A stretch of 64,000 bases of DNA from an uncultured Lysobacterales bacterium (GCA_937924405.1 CALDVW010000041.1:60602-124601); one strand, 5' to 3'; positions 47,104-57,272 are shown, counted from the first letter of the stretch. The notes: generated by a model not told the origin, from the sequence alone. Made by a program: numbers and translations.

Positions 47104-47574
47104 TCAGTACTTGTAGCCCGCCTTGCGGTAGATAAAAGACATCAACCAGGCTGGGCCAATCAGCAGAAATTGCAGATCCTTGAAAAAGGACGGCCGCTTG
47201 CCTTCGAAAATATGCCCGATAAACTGGCCTACCCAGGCGAGAATGAATACGGCCACCGCCACCTGCCAAAGAGGCCAGGGCGAGACTTCTTCGATCCATG
47301 CCGTGATCCAGAGCATCAGCAGGTTGTAGACCAGCAGGCCCAGCCCCAGCCGTCTTGACAGGCGAAAGTAATATATTTGTGCCAGGACCAGCGCAACCAC
47401 CGCCCAGTTCAGCGGCACGATGCCTGAACCGATGTCAAACGGGAAGGGAATCGCCCAAAGCAAGGCGACCACGGTCCAGACAATGATCGGAACACACACC
47501 CAGTGAATGAATTTGTTGGCGGCGTTTTGATGGCTGTCACCATACTCGTCGAGAAGTACGTCGATTTGTCTCAT
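47104..47574 (-). CDS. DUF962 / Mpo1-like integral membrane protein
   Basis: A 156-residue membrane protein with four hydrophobic segments (about residues 24-45, 52-70, 80-96 and 103-120). The conserved family features are [12 protein letters not shown] near the N-terminus and [28 protein letters not shown] near the C-terminus, both containing the His residues (and a Lys-Arg-Pro) typical of the YGL010w/Mpo1 group. Yeast Mpo1 is an iron-dependent dioxygenase that shortens 2-hydroxy fatty acids, so a lipid role is possible. It overlaps the purC stop by 4 bases and is likely translated from the same transcript. Confidence 0.82.
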   Translation of the reverse strand: MRQIDVLLDEYGDSHQNAANKFIHWVCVPIIVWTVVALLWAIPFPFDIGSGIVPLNWAVVALVLAQIYYFRLSRRLGLGLLVYNLLMLWITAWIEEVSPWPLWQVAVAVFILAWVGQFIGHIFEGKRPSFFKDLQFLLIGPAWLMSFIYRKAGYKY

Positions 47575-48467
47575 TTTGTCAATCTCTCATAGGCTTCGCG
47601 ATATTTCGCGGCGGTTGCCTCGATGATTCCCGGGGGAACCGGTGGTGGAGGCGGTGTCTTGTCCCAATCCAGCGTTTCCAGGTAGTCCCTGACGAACTGC
47701 TTGTCGTAGCTCGGCGGGCTGGTGCCCGGCTGGTAGGATTCCTCCGGCCAGAAGCGTGAAGAATCCGGCGTCAGGACTTCGTCCATCAGCCGCAATTGAC
47801 CGCTTTCATCCAGGCCGAATTCAAATTTGGTATCCGCGATAATGATACCGCGGGCGGCAGCGTGCCGGACCGCGTGCTCATAAATACGAATGCTGGCTTT
47901 CCGCACGTCATTAGCCAATACGTCCCCGATCATTGCGCTGATCGACTGGAAATCGATATTCACGTCGTGTTGGCCTGCCGCCGCCTTGTTTGATGGAGTG
48001 AAAAGGATTTCCGGCAGACGATCGGCCTGGCGCAATCCGGGCGGTAATTCAATTCCGCAAACCGCACCGGTTTCCTGGTAGTCCTTCCAGCCCGATCCGA
48101 TGATGTAGCCACGGACAATGGCTTCCAGGGGCAGGGGTTTCAGCCGTTTCACGACAACGGCGCGATGCCTCAATATGCTCGATATCTGCGGATCGTCAAT
48201 CACTTCTTCCACGCCGATGCCGCTCAAGTGGTTTGGAATAATTTCCCGGGTGCGTTCGAACCAGAAATTGGAGATCCGGGTGAGGATCTCGCCTTTGCCG
48301 GGTATCGGTTCGGACATCACGACATCGAAAGCGGAAAGGCGGTCTGAAGCCACGATCAGCATGTGCTGATCGTCGATGGCGAAGCTGTCGCGAACTTTGC
48401 CCTGGTGGATCAATGGATACTGGGTGACCAGGCCGGCATGATAAGCCGCAGAGATTTCAGATTTCAA
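47571..48467 (-). CDS. purC: phosphoribosylaminoimidazole-succinocarboxamide synthase
   Basis: The enzyme joins aspartate to CAIR in purine synthesis (SAICAR synthase). The 298-residue protein from TTG 48467 starts [12 protein letters not shown] and is chosen because GGAAAGGAAAG precedes it; ATG 48488 is an in-frame alternative. The motifs [45 protein letters not shown] and [15 protein letters not shown] are those of the longer (about 300-residue) PurC form found in yeast and many gammaproteobacteria. The gene is divergent from the djlA-like gene and overlaps the DUF962 gene. Confidence 0.94.
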   Translation of the reverse strand: MKSEISAAYHAGLVTQYPLIHQGKVRDSFAIDDQHMLIVASDRLSAFDVVMSEPIPGKGEILTRISNFWFERTREIIPNHLSGIGVEEVIDDPQISSILRHRAVVVKRLKPLPLEAIVRGYIIGSGWKDYQETGAVCGIELPPGLRQADRLPEILFTPSNKAAAGQHDVNIDFQSISAMIGDVLANDVRKASIRIYEHAVRHAAARGIIIADTKFEFGLDESGQLRLMDEVLTPDSSRFWPEESYQPGTSPPSYDKQFVRDYLETLDWDKTPPPPPVPPGIIEATAAKYREAYERLTK

Positions 48468-48508
48468 AAACTTTCCTTTCCATGACATTTGGGTATGGGA
48501 GAGTGACT

Positions 48509-49345
48509 GTGGCAATTATATACTTCGTTCCCATGTCCGGAAGCTCTTTCAAAATACCCCGCAATTGGTGGGGCAAAATTATCGGCGGAATCATCGGCCT
48601 GTTACGGGGTGGTATTACCGGTGCTGTCATCGGCGCCCTGTTGGGGCACTTTGTCGACCGTTTTCTGGCTGGCATTGTCGGGGTGGGCTCAACCCAGAAA
48701 GCCTTTTTCGATGCCCTGTTTGGAACACTGGGCCACCTCAGCAAGGCAGATGGCCAGGTGACCGAGACTGAAATTCGAATGGTCGAGTCGCTGATGGCGC
48801 GCATGCAGATTGCAGGCGAAGAGCGGCAGCGGGCTATCCGTTTATTCAATCAGGGCAAGGCTGATGATTTCAATCTGCAACAGGCTCTGCATTCGTTTGC
48901 GCAGCATTCGATGGTGCGCCACGACCTGCGTTTGATGTTCATGGAAATACTGGTCGAGGCAGCATTTTCCAGCGGCAGCGTGACGCAGGCGGAACAACAG
49001 GTGTTATTGCAGGTAGCACGCCTGTTGCGAATTCCGGGTCATGTCTTCTCGGCCATGCTCAATGCGCGTGGTGCGACAGGCAACGCTTACGGCGGTGGAG
49101 GTGGAAGCCGCATGCCGGGAAACCAGGTCGGGAGCCTGGCCCAGGCCTTTGCCAAGCTCGGGCTCGAAAGCAGCGCCAGCGATGCTGAAATCAAGAAAGC
49201 CTATCGCAAGCTGGTCAGTCAGTACCATCCGGATAAACTGGTTTCCCGCGGCCTGCCGGAGGAGATGATGGAAATCGCAAAAACGAGGGTGCGCGAAATC
49301 AACACGGCCTACGACCAGATCAAGCAATCACGTGGATTCAAATGA
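48509..49345 (+). CDS. djlA: membrane-anchored co-chaperone DjlA
   Basis: A DnaK co-chaperone anchored to the inner membrane. The order is a glycine-rich membrane segment ([26 protein letters not shown]), a TerB-like domain ([26 protein letters not shown] onward), a Gly-rich linker ([14 protein letters not shown]) and a C-terminal J domain with HPD in SQYHPDKL. This is the DjlA layout. The start is uncertain: GTG 48509 has GGGAGAG before it, while ATG 48533 (MSGSSFK) lacks a good site. Length is about 279 residues. It is divergent from purC across about 40 bases. Confidence 0.9.
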   Translation: MAIIYFVPMSGSSFKIPRNWWGKIIGGIIGLLRGGITGAVIGALLGHFVDRFLAGIVGVGSTQKAFFDALFGTLGHLSKADGQVTETEIRMVESLMARMQIAGEERQRAIRLFNQGKADDFNLQQALHSFAQHSMVRHDLRLMFMEILVEAAFSSGSVTQAEQQVLLQVARLLRIPGHVFSAMLNARGATGNAYGGGGGSRMPGNQVGSLAQAFAKLGLESSASDAEIKKAYRKLVSQYHPDKLVSRGLPEEMMEIAKTRVREINTAYDQIKQSRGFK

Positions 49346-49405
49346 TCCCGGCCAACATCCAGTCCGATTTTATATTAGAATAATTTAATACTGCGGAGAA
49401 TCCCG

Positions 49406-50071
49406 ATGAAACAATCAACCGTTATTGCACCGTCGATTCTATCAGCCGATTTCGCCAGGCTTGGGGATGAGGTGAGTGACGTGCTGGATGCAGGCGCCGA
49501 TTGGGTGCACTTTGACGTGATGGACAACCACTACGTGCCCAACCTGACGATCGGGCCCATGGTCTGCGAAGCACTTCGCAGGCACGGGATAGAGGCCCCG
49601 ATCGATGTTCACCTGATGGTTGAGCCCGTCGATGAACTGGTGCCGCAATTCGCACAAGCCGGGGCTTCCTTGATCAGCTTTCATCCGGAGGCCAGCCGCC
49701 ATGTCGATCGTACCATCCAGCTGATCCGGGAAAACGGCTGCCAGGCCGGGTTGGTGCTGAACCCTTCCACACCCCTGGGCCAGTTGCACTGGACACTGGA
49801 AAAGCTCGATCTTGTTTTGCTGATGTCGGTTAATCCGGGTTTTGGAGGCCAGTCGTTCATACCGCACGTGCTGGATAAAGTCCGCCAGGTTAGGGAGATG
49901 ATCGACACGACCGGCCGTGAAATCCGTCTCGAAGTCGATGGCGGTGTAAAAGTAGACAACATCGCCGAGGTAGCCGCTGCCGGGGCGGACACCTTCGTTG
50001 CGGGCTCAGCCATTTTTGGTTCGGACGATTACCGCGAAACCATCAGCCGGATGAAGGCGAACGCCGCTTAA
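49406..50071 (+). CDS. rpe: ribulose-phosphate 3-epimerase
   Basis: A pentose phosphate pathway TIM-barrel that interconverts ribulose-5-phosphate and xylulose-5-phosphate. The 221-residue protein has [34 protein letters not shown] (metal-binding His and Asp), [20 protein letters not shown] and [12 protein letters not shown], all typical. The ATG has GCGGAG seven bases upstream. The gene ends where the convergent sortase gene ends (29-base overlap), which is unusual but does not alter either protein's motifs. Confidence 0.95.
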   Translation: MKQSTVIAPSILSADFARLGDEVSDVLDAGADWVHFDVMDNHYVPNLTIGPMVCEALRRHGIEAPIDVHLMVEPVDELVPQFAQAGASLISFHPEASRHVDRTIQLIRENGCQAGLVLNPSTPLGQLHWTLEKLDLVLLMSVNPGFGGQSFIPHVLDKVRQVREMIDTTGREIRLEVDGGVKVDNIAEVAAAGADTFVAGSAIFGSDDYRETISRMKANAA

Positions 50072-50633
50072 GCGGTATAGCGGTGACCACGTAGCGCAAG
50101 GGCCCGCCAGACGTTGGGCTGTCGAATGGGTAACAGGTCACGAGGCTGACCCGCTGCAGCCCGGGTTCAATCAGCAAAACCCGGCGCCGGCTGTCCACCA
50201 CCTCCATATCACTCACTTCAAACCACTGTTTTGATTGCCGGGTCTGAATTCCTATCAGGTCACCCGCCCGGAGTGAGGCCAGGAAACTGAAGTGCGTATC
50301 CCGGTGGCCGCTGATAATCATGTCGCGTCCATTGGTCGTTCCATCCGCAAAGGTTGGGCCGAATGCCAGGTTGCGGGGGGAGTTGCCCTCCAGCACAAAT
50401 TGCCGGATTCCATGCGCGGGAACGGAGAGCACCGCCGCAGGCCGGGTGTCCGCCCAGGGCCAGGGCTGGGAAGCCGCATCACCGGCAGCCGTTTCGCTCC
50501 AGCTTCTCTCGATCAGGCGTTGAGCCAATTCGGCCTTCAGCGGTATCCAGAGAGAGTTCACCATCAGCAATACGGAAAAAAGTGCGGCGGTGAGGGCCAC
50601 CGCCGCATAAGGCCCATGACAGGGGTTCTTCAC
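50043..50633 (-). CDS. class GN sortase of a dedicated proteobacterial sortase system
   Basis: A transpeptidase that should cut and anchor the VIT/vWA protein encoded beside it. The GTG at 50633 overlaps that gene's stop (GTGA), giving 196 residues; the longer open frame lies in the neighbour. The N-terminal hydrophobic segment is [19 protein letters not shown] (about residues 10-28). The catalytic triad is complete: His110 in ISGHRDTHF, Cys167 in VTCYPF and Arg180 in GGPLRYVV. Class GN is the Gram-negative sortase class known from marine gammaproteobacteria, where it is next to one target gene and a two-component system, as here. It overlaps the convergent rpe gene by 29 bases at its 3' end. 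Confidence 0.9.
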   Translation of the reverse strand: MKNPCHGPYAAVALTAALFSVLLMVNSLWIPLKAELAQRLIERSWSETAAGDAASQPWPWADTRPAAVLSVPAHGIRQFVLEGNSPRNLAFGPTFADGTTNGRDMIISGHRDTHFSFLASLRAGDLIGIQTRQSKQWFEVSDMEVVDSRRRVLLIEPGLQRVSLVTCYPFDSPTSGGPLRYVVTAIPLKRRSPSSG

Positions 50634-52774
50634 GGAAGGGAAGATGTCATCGGCGAGCGAGCGCCACCGGCAGGTCGTACCCGGGAGGAGGGTAGGTACA
50701 GCAACATGCCGGTAGCGGTGAGTAGCGCAAGAAATGCCAGTATGAGCTGGGCGGGCCAACCCGTGGCGGTTTGTGAAAACCCGGAAGCGAGACCACTGCC
50801 CGCCGGCAGCAGGCTGGCGATTTCAGCGCGGTTCAATGCGGCGCCATCCGGACGCGACGGAGTCCGGTCGATGGCGACCAGGCTGGTGTACTGCGTCAGG
50901 ACACCGAACTCCAGCGCCAGGGTCAGAATATCGTGGCGGACGGCTTCGGGATCTTGACCGAATATCCGGCTGTCTTCGAGCGCATCTATTTTGCTTCGCG
51001 CCCACAAGGTAGCCAGGTCGCTGTTTCCCTGCCCCGGGATTTGCCGGCTTTCCATCTCCCAATACCGGCCTTCGAGTTCACCGCAAATCGATACCTGGAG
51101 CGGCTCGCGGGGCAAGCGGGCAAACAGCCAGAGCGGCTCACCGGCATACAGATCAGGCACTACCTCGGGATAAAACTCCGCGTCCATCCCCCAGTCGACA
51201 CAAATATTCTGAATCGCCGGGTTCTCAATGCGCGCCCACAACCGGGAAATCCGCTCTTCGACTTCGGCCAAGCGCCCGATGTGTAAATGGCTGCCCCGGC
51301 CGATTTCCGCTGATTTGCGCATGAACCAGGTATTGGGTGCCGATCCGATGGATATCGTGAACAGGCGACTGTCACGCAGGTCCTCACCGATCTTGAGTAA
51401 CAGCTCATGCTCATTACCGACACTGCCGTCCGTCACGAAAACGATCTGACGCAGTAGTCCAGGCTGCTCGGGCAGATTCATGGCCATGCCGAGTGCCGGC
51501 GCCATGACCGTTCCGCCACTGGCCGACAAGTCCGCGATGAAGTCAGCAGCCTCCTCGAGGTAGGAAGGATAGGCCGGCATGGATTCCGTAAAGAGCGCCC
51601 GGCTGCCGGAACTGAAGCGGATCAGGTTGAAGTGGTCATCCTGTCCGAGAAACTCCAGACCCAGCAGTAATGCGGCCTTCGCCTGTACCAGAGACGTTCC
51701 CTCCATCGACCCGGAAGTGTCGATGATGAACACCACTTCGCGAGGCTGAGGGGCAATCAGCTCAGCCAGTGGAGGCGCCAGCAGCAGCATGGCATAGACC
51801 GCGTCACCACCATCGAAAGTGGAGAGAGTAGACACGGGTTCGGAGCCGAATTCAGGAGTCCAGTTCAATTCAAATACCCGGTCGCTGCGCGTATCCGGGT
51901 CGGCCAGAAAAATCCGATACCCCTGCAGGGAGGGGTGAATGTCGACATCGTGATAGCGGCTCTCGATACTGCTCAGGCTCATGCCGGTTTGCAGATCCAC
52001 CTCGATCGAAAGCCGGTGGTCGTCGATATCACTCAGCGGCATGATCAGTGGCGATTGGGCGTTGGCAAAACCCGCAGATTCCAGTGATTCAGCCGCTGAT
52101 CCGCCCCCCTCCCACCTTGGCGTAAAAGTCATCGGAATACTGAGCCCGAATGAACCGTCCCGGTAATCGACCCGCGCAAGGAAGCTGATTGAAACGCGAA
52201 TTTCTTCGCCCGGTTCAATGTTGGCCAGACGGGTTTGGAACTGGTTGATCCTCTCCTGTTCCACCAGCGATGCAACCTTGCCGCTGGACCTGGCCTGCTG
52301 ATACTGGCGGCGGGCTTCTTCTTTTTCCCGGATTTCACCTTCGAGCACCCGTTGACCCACGTGTAGCTGCATTCGGTCCACGGCGGAGCCCTCGGGCAAT
52401 GGATAGCGATAAACGGCTTCTTCCCACTCCCTTCCTGAATTCTGAAATGCCTGGATTACGTTAATTCTGGCAGTCAACCCGGTCACTTCGACCCGGATAT
52501 CGGTGTCGAGGGCCACCGCCCGTCCGGATCCGGCAGCACCCTGGAATTCGAGGCCCCAGAACGCGCCGCCGGAATCATCGGCGCGGGAAGTTTCAACGCG
52601 GACGATCAACAACAAAAGAAGCACCGCTGTGATGATCAGCAGTGCCCGGTCCCGCCAGTTCAGCGACTTGCGGCCGGTGAAGTTTGTAATTCTTTTAAAA
52701 CGCCTGGAAAAATTTGGATGGTTTCGCCAGGCATCTGCTTCCAGTTGGTCACGTATTGAGGCTTGTCTGCGCAT
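50630..52774 (-). CDS. VIT and vWA domain sortase-target protein
   Basis: The single dedicated substrate of the sortase, 714 residues. The order is a hydrophobic segment at about 44-62 (signal or anchor), a VIT domain (about 70-190, with YRYPLPEGSAVD and EKEEARRQYQQA), a von Willebrand A domain (about 343-520) with the metal site DTSGSM, and a C-terminal tail. That tail reads SQTATGWPAQLILAFLALLT and on into YLPSSRVRPAGG, that is, a QTAT-type motif, a membrane helix and positive residues, as in a sorting signal. It resembles inter-alpha-trypsin-inhibitor heavy chains and adhesion proteins. GGAG lies 7 bases before the ATG. Surface display is inferred from the sortase link. Confidence 0.9.
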   Translation of the reverse strand: MRRQASIRDQLEADAWRNHPNFSRRFKRITNFTGRKSLNWRDRALLIITAVLLLLLIVRVETSRADDSGGAFWGLEFQGAAGSGRAVALDTDIRVEVTGLTARINVIQAFQNSGREWEEAVYRYPLPEGSAVDRMQLHVGQRVLEGEIREKEEARRQYQQARSSGKVASLVEQERINQFQTRLANIEPGEEIRVSISFLARVDYRDGSFGLSIPMTFTPRWEGGGSAAESLESAGFANAQSPLIMPLSDIDDHRLSIEVDLQTGMSLSSIESRYHDVDIHPSLQGYRIFLADPDTRSDRVFELNWTPEFGSEPVSTLSTFDGGDAVYAMLLLAPPLAELIAPQPREVVFIIDTSGSMEGTSLVQAKAALLLGLEFLGQDDHFNLIRFSSGSRALFTESMPAYPSYLEEAADFIADLSASGGTVMAPALGMAMNLPEQPGLLRQIVFVTDGSVGNEHELLLKIGEDLRDSRLFTISIGSAPNTWFMRKSAEIGRGSHLHIGRLAEVEERISRLWARIENPAIQNICVDWGMDAEFYPEVVPDLYAGEPLWLFARLPREPLQVSICGELEGRYWEMESRQIPGQGNSDLATLWARSKIDALEDSRIFGQDPEAVRHDILTLALEFGVLTQYTSLVAIDRTPSRPDGAALNRAEIASLLPAGSGLASGFSQTATGWPAQLILAFLALLTATGMLLYLPSSRVRPAGGARSPMTSSLP

Positions 52775-52969
52775 GGTTCGCTCCGATTCTGCTGGAACTC
52801 ATTGAACCCCGGCGGTATGTCTTCTGCGTGACCGCTGATGTCGAAGCAACGGCGGAATTAGGGCAAGGTGATGGCAGTTGCAGTTGATCAGTGCGGCTTG
52901 TTTCACCTGAACGCGTTGTCACCGTATGATGAGACCATAAAAGCATCACCGGGAAGATTGGGAGGAAAC

Positions 52970-53683
52970 ATGGCACGGCATATTGCCATAGTGGAGGACG
53001 AAGCCACCATTCGGCATAACTATGAGGACGCTTTGCGCCGCTATGGGTACAAGGTAACCGGTTATGCAGACAGGGCTTCTGCACTGGCTGCATTGAGCCG
53101 CCGTTTGCCTGACCTGGTGATTATCGACGTGGGCCTGGGGGACGATGTGGAAGGGGGCTTCGAACTGTGCCGGGAATTGCGCAGCTGGTCGAAAGGCCTG
53201 CCGATTATTTTTCTGACCGCCCGCGATTCGGATCTCGACGTGATTTCGGGTCTGAGGCTCGGTGCCGATGACTACCTGACCAAGGACATCAGTCTGCAAC
53301 ACCTGGTGGCGCGCGTCGTGGCCCTGTTTCGTCGCGTAGAGGCCCTTTCCGGCAGAGCAGGTGAGGAGAAATTGCTGGAGCGAGGCCCGCTGAAATTTTC
53401 AGTCGATCGAATGGAAGTGAGCTGGAACGAAGAACCGGTCCCGCTGACCGTTACTGAATTCTGGATTATCCACTCGCTCATCCGCCACCCGGGCCATGTG
53501 CGGACCCGCCAACAACTGATGGATGATGCCAATGTGCTGGTAGATGACCAGACCATCACCAGTCACGTTAAGCGCATCCGGCGTAAATTTCTGCAAGCCG
53601 ACAAAGAATTTGACCGCCTGGATACCGTTTACGGCGCCGGTTACCGCTGGAAACCCCAGGAAACAGATACCGGACCCGGATGA
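52970..53683 (+). CDS. dedicated sortase system response regulator
   Basis: An OmpR-type regulator of 237 residues. The ATG at 52970 has a strong GGGAGGA site; the open frame upstream to 52868 is not needed. The receiver has the acidic pair in VEDEATI, the phospho-accepting Asp53 in LVIIDVGLGDD, Thr in FLTARDS and Lys in DYLTKDIS. The winged helix follows from about residue 130 and ends VYGAGYRW. It is divergent from the sortase and target genes, with 195 bases between starts, and overlaps the kinase gene by 4 bases. It probably controls the sortase-target pair, as in other copies of this module. Confidence 0.93.
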   Translation: MARHIAIVEDEATIRHNYEDALRRYGYKVTGYADRASALAALSRRLPDLVIIDVGLGDDVEGGFELCRELRSWSKGLPIIFLTARDSDLDVISGLRLGADDYLTKDISLQHLVARVVALFRRVEALSGRAGEEKLLERGPLKFSVDRMEVSWNEEPVPLTVTEFWIIHSLIRHPGHVRTRQQLMDDANVLVDDQTITSHVKRIRRKFLQADKEFDRLDTVYGAGYRWKPQETDTGPG

Positions 53684-55704
53684 AACTCAGAACCAAGCTG
53701 GTGGCATTGTCCCTCCTGACTCTGCTTTTACCCTGGTCGGGCTGGAAATTGCTGCAGGAACTCGAACGATTTTTGCGCGAGACGCAGGAAGAAGCATTGC
53801 TGGCTTCGGCCCGAACCCTGGCCGGGGCGCTGCCCGTTGAGTACCAGACCCGGCTGTTGTTTGCGCCTGATCTGCAAGCCCCCCTGAGAACACTTGAACG
53901 ACCACCGGTTCTGGATGGTTATGTCGACGACTGGCCCGATGCCGCTCATGGACTCGAATTCAGCTCGGAGGATAGCGAATTGAGCGTTATGTTCATATCC
54001 GGAGACTACGGGGGCCGCCTGTACCTGCTGCTCGAGATCGTCGAAGCGAGCAGGGGCCAGGAGTCGTCATCCGTTTCAGCTGTGCCCGAAACTCCCGGCG
54101 GGGTGGTTCTGCTGGCACGCAACCCGCGCGGCCTGTTCAGTTTTACTATCCGGCCCGAAGCGCCTGGGCCCCTTCAGTTGCATGGCGAAGGAAGTGACTC
54201 AGGCCAACTGGAGGGTTATTGGCTGGAACGTGAGAACGGCTATCGCCTGGAACTCTCTTTGCCCTTGTCCGCCGAAAATACAGACATCAGTTTCCAGGTT
54301 GGGGATTCATCGGGAGGTCATGAAGACGCGGCGCAAAGAGTGGCCGGCCCGCTTGCAGACCCGGACCGCCCGGCATGGATCAGTCTCACAACCAGGTGGC
54401 AGGGTTTGTCAGATTGGTTTGCGCGTTCCGAGTCTGCCTCCGCACATACGTGGCTGGTGGATAGCAACGGCTGGATCATGGCTGATTCCGAATCACCGTC
54501 CGGCCAGCAGGAACACTCCCCGGTTACCTTGCACAAGACCACCTGGCTGCAACGATCGCTTTATCGGCTGGTGGCTGGAGAACGAACTGAACTGACGGGT
54601 GAAACGTCGGTCAACCCCGTGCGTCTGAGTGATAAAGTGGTACTGCAGGCTCTGTCCGGGAACGACGCGGTGGGCTGGTCGCAGGATCTGGAATCTGCTT
54701 TTGTCTGGAACACTGTTGCCGTGCCGGTGCTGCTGCAAGGTGATATTCAGGGTGCCATCGTCATGCAATCGTCATCAGATGGCCTGCTACTGGTGACAAA
54801 TCGCGCTCTCGGCCGCTTGCTGTTTACCACTCTTGCGCTGACCTTCGGTTTGGCGGCCGGTCTGTGGTATTTCGCCTCCAGGCTGTCACGCCGGGTCCGA
54901 CGACTGAGTGAGGCCGTAAGCCAGGCGATGGAAGAAGGCGTGGATCTCGAGGTCTTACCACTCAGGAATGATCGGGATGAGCTGGGTGAACTGGCACGCA
55001 ATAATCAGAAGCTGTTGCGTGCAGTGGCCGATTACAGCCAGTATCTGCAGACCCTGGCCGGCAAACTGTCACACGAGCTGAAAACCCCGCTTGCCATAAC
55101 CAGATCATCATTGGACAACCTGTCCAATGAGTCGCTGGACTCCGGCGCCAGGCGATTTCTCGAGAGGGCACAGGAAGGTGTCGAACGCCAGGCAGCGATC
55201 GTACGCGCCATGAGCGAGGCCAGCCGGCTGGAGGCAGCAATGGGCGCGGCTGACTGGGAAATAGCCAGCCTGTCAGACCTGGTCAAACATTGCTGTGACG
55301 GGTACGGTTCCGTGCATGAAGGCCGGGTTCTCACAACACGTATTCCGGCAGAGCCGATGCGGTTGTTTTGCGCCCCCGACCTGCTGGCGCAAGCCCTGGA
55401 CAAGCTGGTGGACAATGCCATGTCACTGAGCGGGCTGGAAGATGAAATATCGGTCATTCTGCAGCGCACAGATCAGCAATACGAACTTGTGGTGCGAAAC
55501 ACGGGCAGCCGGCTTCCGGCGGAGCTTCAGGAGCGGCTGTTCGACTCATTGGTCTCCTTGCGGGATAAAAGGGGTGAGGGGCCTCATCTGGGGCTTGGTC
55601 TGTATATCGTGCGACTGGTGGCGGAAGCTCATAAAGGGGCTGTACGGGCCCGAAACCTTGCTGGTGAAAATGGGGTGGAGTTCGTCATTACTCTGCCGTG
55701 CTAG
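53680..55704 (+). CDS. dedicated sortase system histidine kinase with large periplasmic sensor
   Basis: A 674-residue inner-membrane kinase. The first membrane segment is about residues 6-22. The periplasmic sensor of about 350 residues begins with LDGYVDDWPDAA (around residue 88), a landmark of CBM9-like/DOMON sugar-binding folds, and is rich in strands with Trp and Gly. A second membrane segment (LLFTTLALTFGLAAGLWYFA) and HAMP lead to the kinase with phospho-accepting His465 in SHELKTPLA. The N box is DKLVDNAMSLS and the last G box is GLGLYIVRLV. In other genomes this kinase also accompanies the sortase. Sugar binding is inference from the short motif. Confidence 0.9.
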   Translation: MKLRTKLVALSLLTLLLPWSGWKLLQELERFLRETQEEALLASARTLAGALPVEYQTRLLFAPDLQAPLRTLERPPVLDGYVDDWPDAAHGLEFSSEDSELSVMFISGDYGGRLYLLLEIVEASRGQESSSVSAVPETPGGVVLLARNPRGLFSFTIRPEAPGPLQLHGEGSDSGQLEGYWLERENGYRLELSLPLSAENTDISFQVGDSSGGHEDAAQRVAGPLADPDRPAWISLTTRWQGLSDWFARSESASAHTWLVDSNGWIMADSESPSGQQEHSPVTLHKTTWLQRSLYRLVAGERTELTGETSVNPVRLSDKVVLQALSGNDAVGWSQDLESAFVWNTVAVPVLLQGDIQGAIVMQSSSDGLLLVTNRALGRLLFTTLALTFGLAAGLWYFASRLSRRVRRLSEAVSQAMEEGVDLEVLPLRNDRDELGELARNNQKLLRAVADYSQYLQTLAGKLSHELKTPLAITRSSLDNLSNESLDSGARRFLERAQEGVERQAAIVRAMSEASRLEAAMGAADWEIASLSDLVKHCCDGYGSVHEGRVLTTRIPAEPMRLFCAPDLLAQALDKLVDNAMSLSGLEDEISVILQRTDQQYELVVRNTGSRLPAELQERLFDSLVSLRDKRGEGPHLGLGLYIVRLVAEAHKGAVRARNLAGENGVEFVITLPC

Positions 55705-55740
55705 AATTCCTGTTCATTGCCTCAATAAAGATGGATAGTC

Positions 55741-57213
55741 GTGAACAGGGATGTATTCGAAAATCTGAAGGCAGCGGGGTATAACCGTATTCCCGTTTAC
55801 CGTTCCGTACTGGCGGATCTGGACACACCACTGTCTGTTTACCTGAAACTGGCGTCCGGAGCTGACACCTATCTGCTCGAATCAGTCGAGGGGGGTGAAA
55901 CCTGGGGGCGTTTTTCCTTCATCGGGCTGCCTTGCCAACAGCGTTATTCGCTAAGCGGGACCAGGCTCACGACTTACCGGGACGGTGTTGCGGTTCATCA
56001 GGACGAGGTGGATGATCCGCTCGATTACATATCCAGCCTGCAACAGGAATTCAACGCTCCGCGTCTTGACGAGCTACCCGTGTTTACCGGTGGGCTGGTT
56101 GGCTATTTCGGCTATGAGATCGTTCAGCGGTTCGAGCCGCGGCTGATTGACGAAAACAAGCCGGATGAGCTGGAAACACCTGAAATGGTGATGCTGTTGT
56201 CTGAAGAAGTTGCCGTATTTGACAACCTGGCCGGCCGCCTGTACCTGATCGTCAACGTCGATCCCAAGCTACCCGGTGCCTGGGAAACTGCTCAGCAAAG
56301 GCTCGATGAGCTGGCTCACCGTCTGAGGAATGAAAGCACGGGTTATGGAGAGCGTATTGCCCGGCAACCCGTGGCGGAAAAAGATTTTCATTATGGTTTC
56401 AACCGCGGAGATTTCATCAACGCGGTGCAAAAATGTAAGGAGTACATCCTTTCAGGCGACATTTTCCAGGTCGTTTTGTCGCAACGAATGAGTGTGCCTT
56501 TCGCGGCGCGTCCGCTGGATGTCTACCGGGCGCTGCGCGCTCTCAACCCTTCACCCTATATGTATTTCATCGATCTGGGCGATGCCCAGATAGTCGGTTC
56601 ATCACCTGAAGTACTGGTGCGCGTCCAGAATCGACAGGTGACCTTGCGGCCGATTGCAGGAACCCGTCACCGTGGTGACTCTCCGGAAGAAGATCAGCGG
56701 CTGGAGGAAGAGCTTCTCAATGATCCCAAGGAAAGGGCGGAACACCTGATGTTGATCGATCTCGGCCGTAATGACGCCGGCCGGGTATCCGAAATCGGTT
56801 CGGTCAAAGTGACTGATACCATGATCATAGAGCGCTACTCACACGTCATGCATATTGTTTCTCAGGTAGATGGCGCGCTGGCTGAAGGCCTGGCGGCCGC
56901 CGATGCCATCCGCTCATCGTTTCCCGCTGGCACCTTGTCCGGAGCCCCCAAGATCCGGGCGATGGAAATCATCAATGAACTTGAGCCCGTGCGGCGTAAC
57001 GTGTATGCAGGTGCGGTGGGCTATATCAACTGGCATGACGAAACAGACCTGGCCATTGCGATCCGCACAGCCGTCATCAAGAATGGCATATTGCACGTGC
57101 AGGCCGGCGCCGGAATCGTGGCCGACTCCAACCCCGAACTGGAGTGGGAAGAAACCATGAACAAGGGCCGTGCGCTGATCCAGGCGGTCAACAGCGCCTC
57201 AATGGGTTTGTAG
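55741..57213 (+). CDS. trpE: anthranilate synthase component I
   Basis: The large subunit makes anthranilate from chorismate with ammonia supplied by TrpG. Length is 490 residues. The N-terminal part has the tryptophan-feedback LLESVEGGETWGRFS segment. The C-terminal chorismate-binding domain has SPYMYFIDLGD, GSSPEVLVRV, IAGTRHRG, LIDLGRNDAGRV and AGTLSGAPKIRAME. The GTG start stands 36 bases after the sortase kinase gene. No leader peptide with tandem Trp codons is visible in that short gap, so attenuation is unlikely to act here. Its partner trpG follows after the pyrC gene. Confidence 0.95.
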   Translation: MNRDVFENLKAAGYNRIPVYRSVLADLDTPLSVYLKLASGADTYLLESVEGGETWGRFSFIGLPCQQRYSLSGTRLTTYRDGVAVHQDEVDDPLDYISSLQQEFNAPRLDELPVFTGGLVGYFGYEIVQRFEPRLIDENKPDELETPEMVMLLSEEVAVFDNLAGRLYLIVNVDPKLPGAWETAQQRLDELAHRLRNESTGYGERIARQPVAEKDFHYGFNRGDFINAVQKCKEYILSGDIFQVVLSQRMSVPFAARPLDVYRALRALNPSPYMYFIDLGDAQIVGSSPEVLVRVQNRQVTLRPIAGTRHRGDSPEEDQRLEEELLNDPKERAEHLMLIDLGRNDAGRVSEIGSVKVTDTMIIERYSHVMHIVSQVDGALAEGLAAADAIRSSFPAGTLSGAPKIRAMEIINELEPVRRNVYAGAVGYINWHDETDLAIAIRTAVIKNGILHVQAGAGIVADSNPELEWEETMNKGRALIQAVNSASMGL

Positions 57214-57272
57214 GGACGAGGAGCAAAAGGACATCAGCGATAAAATGACTGACCTGGAGCAAGGACTTTGAT

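Noticed and set aside
55705..55740. A trp leader peptide or attenuator before trpE
   Set aside because: Only 36 bases separate the kinase stop from the trpE start; there is no run of Trp codons and no room for the alternative stems.
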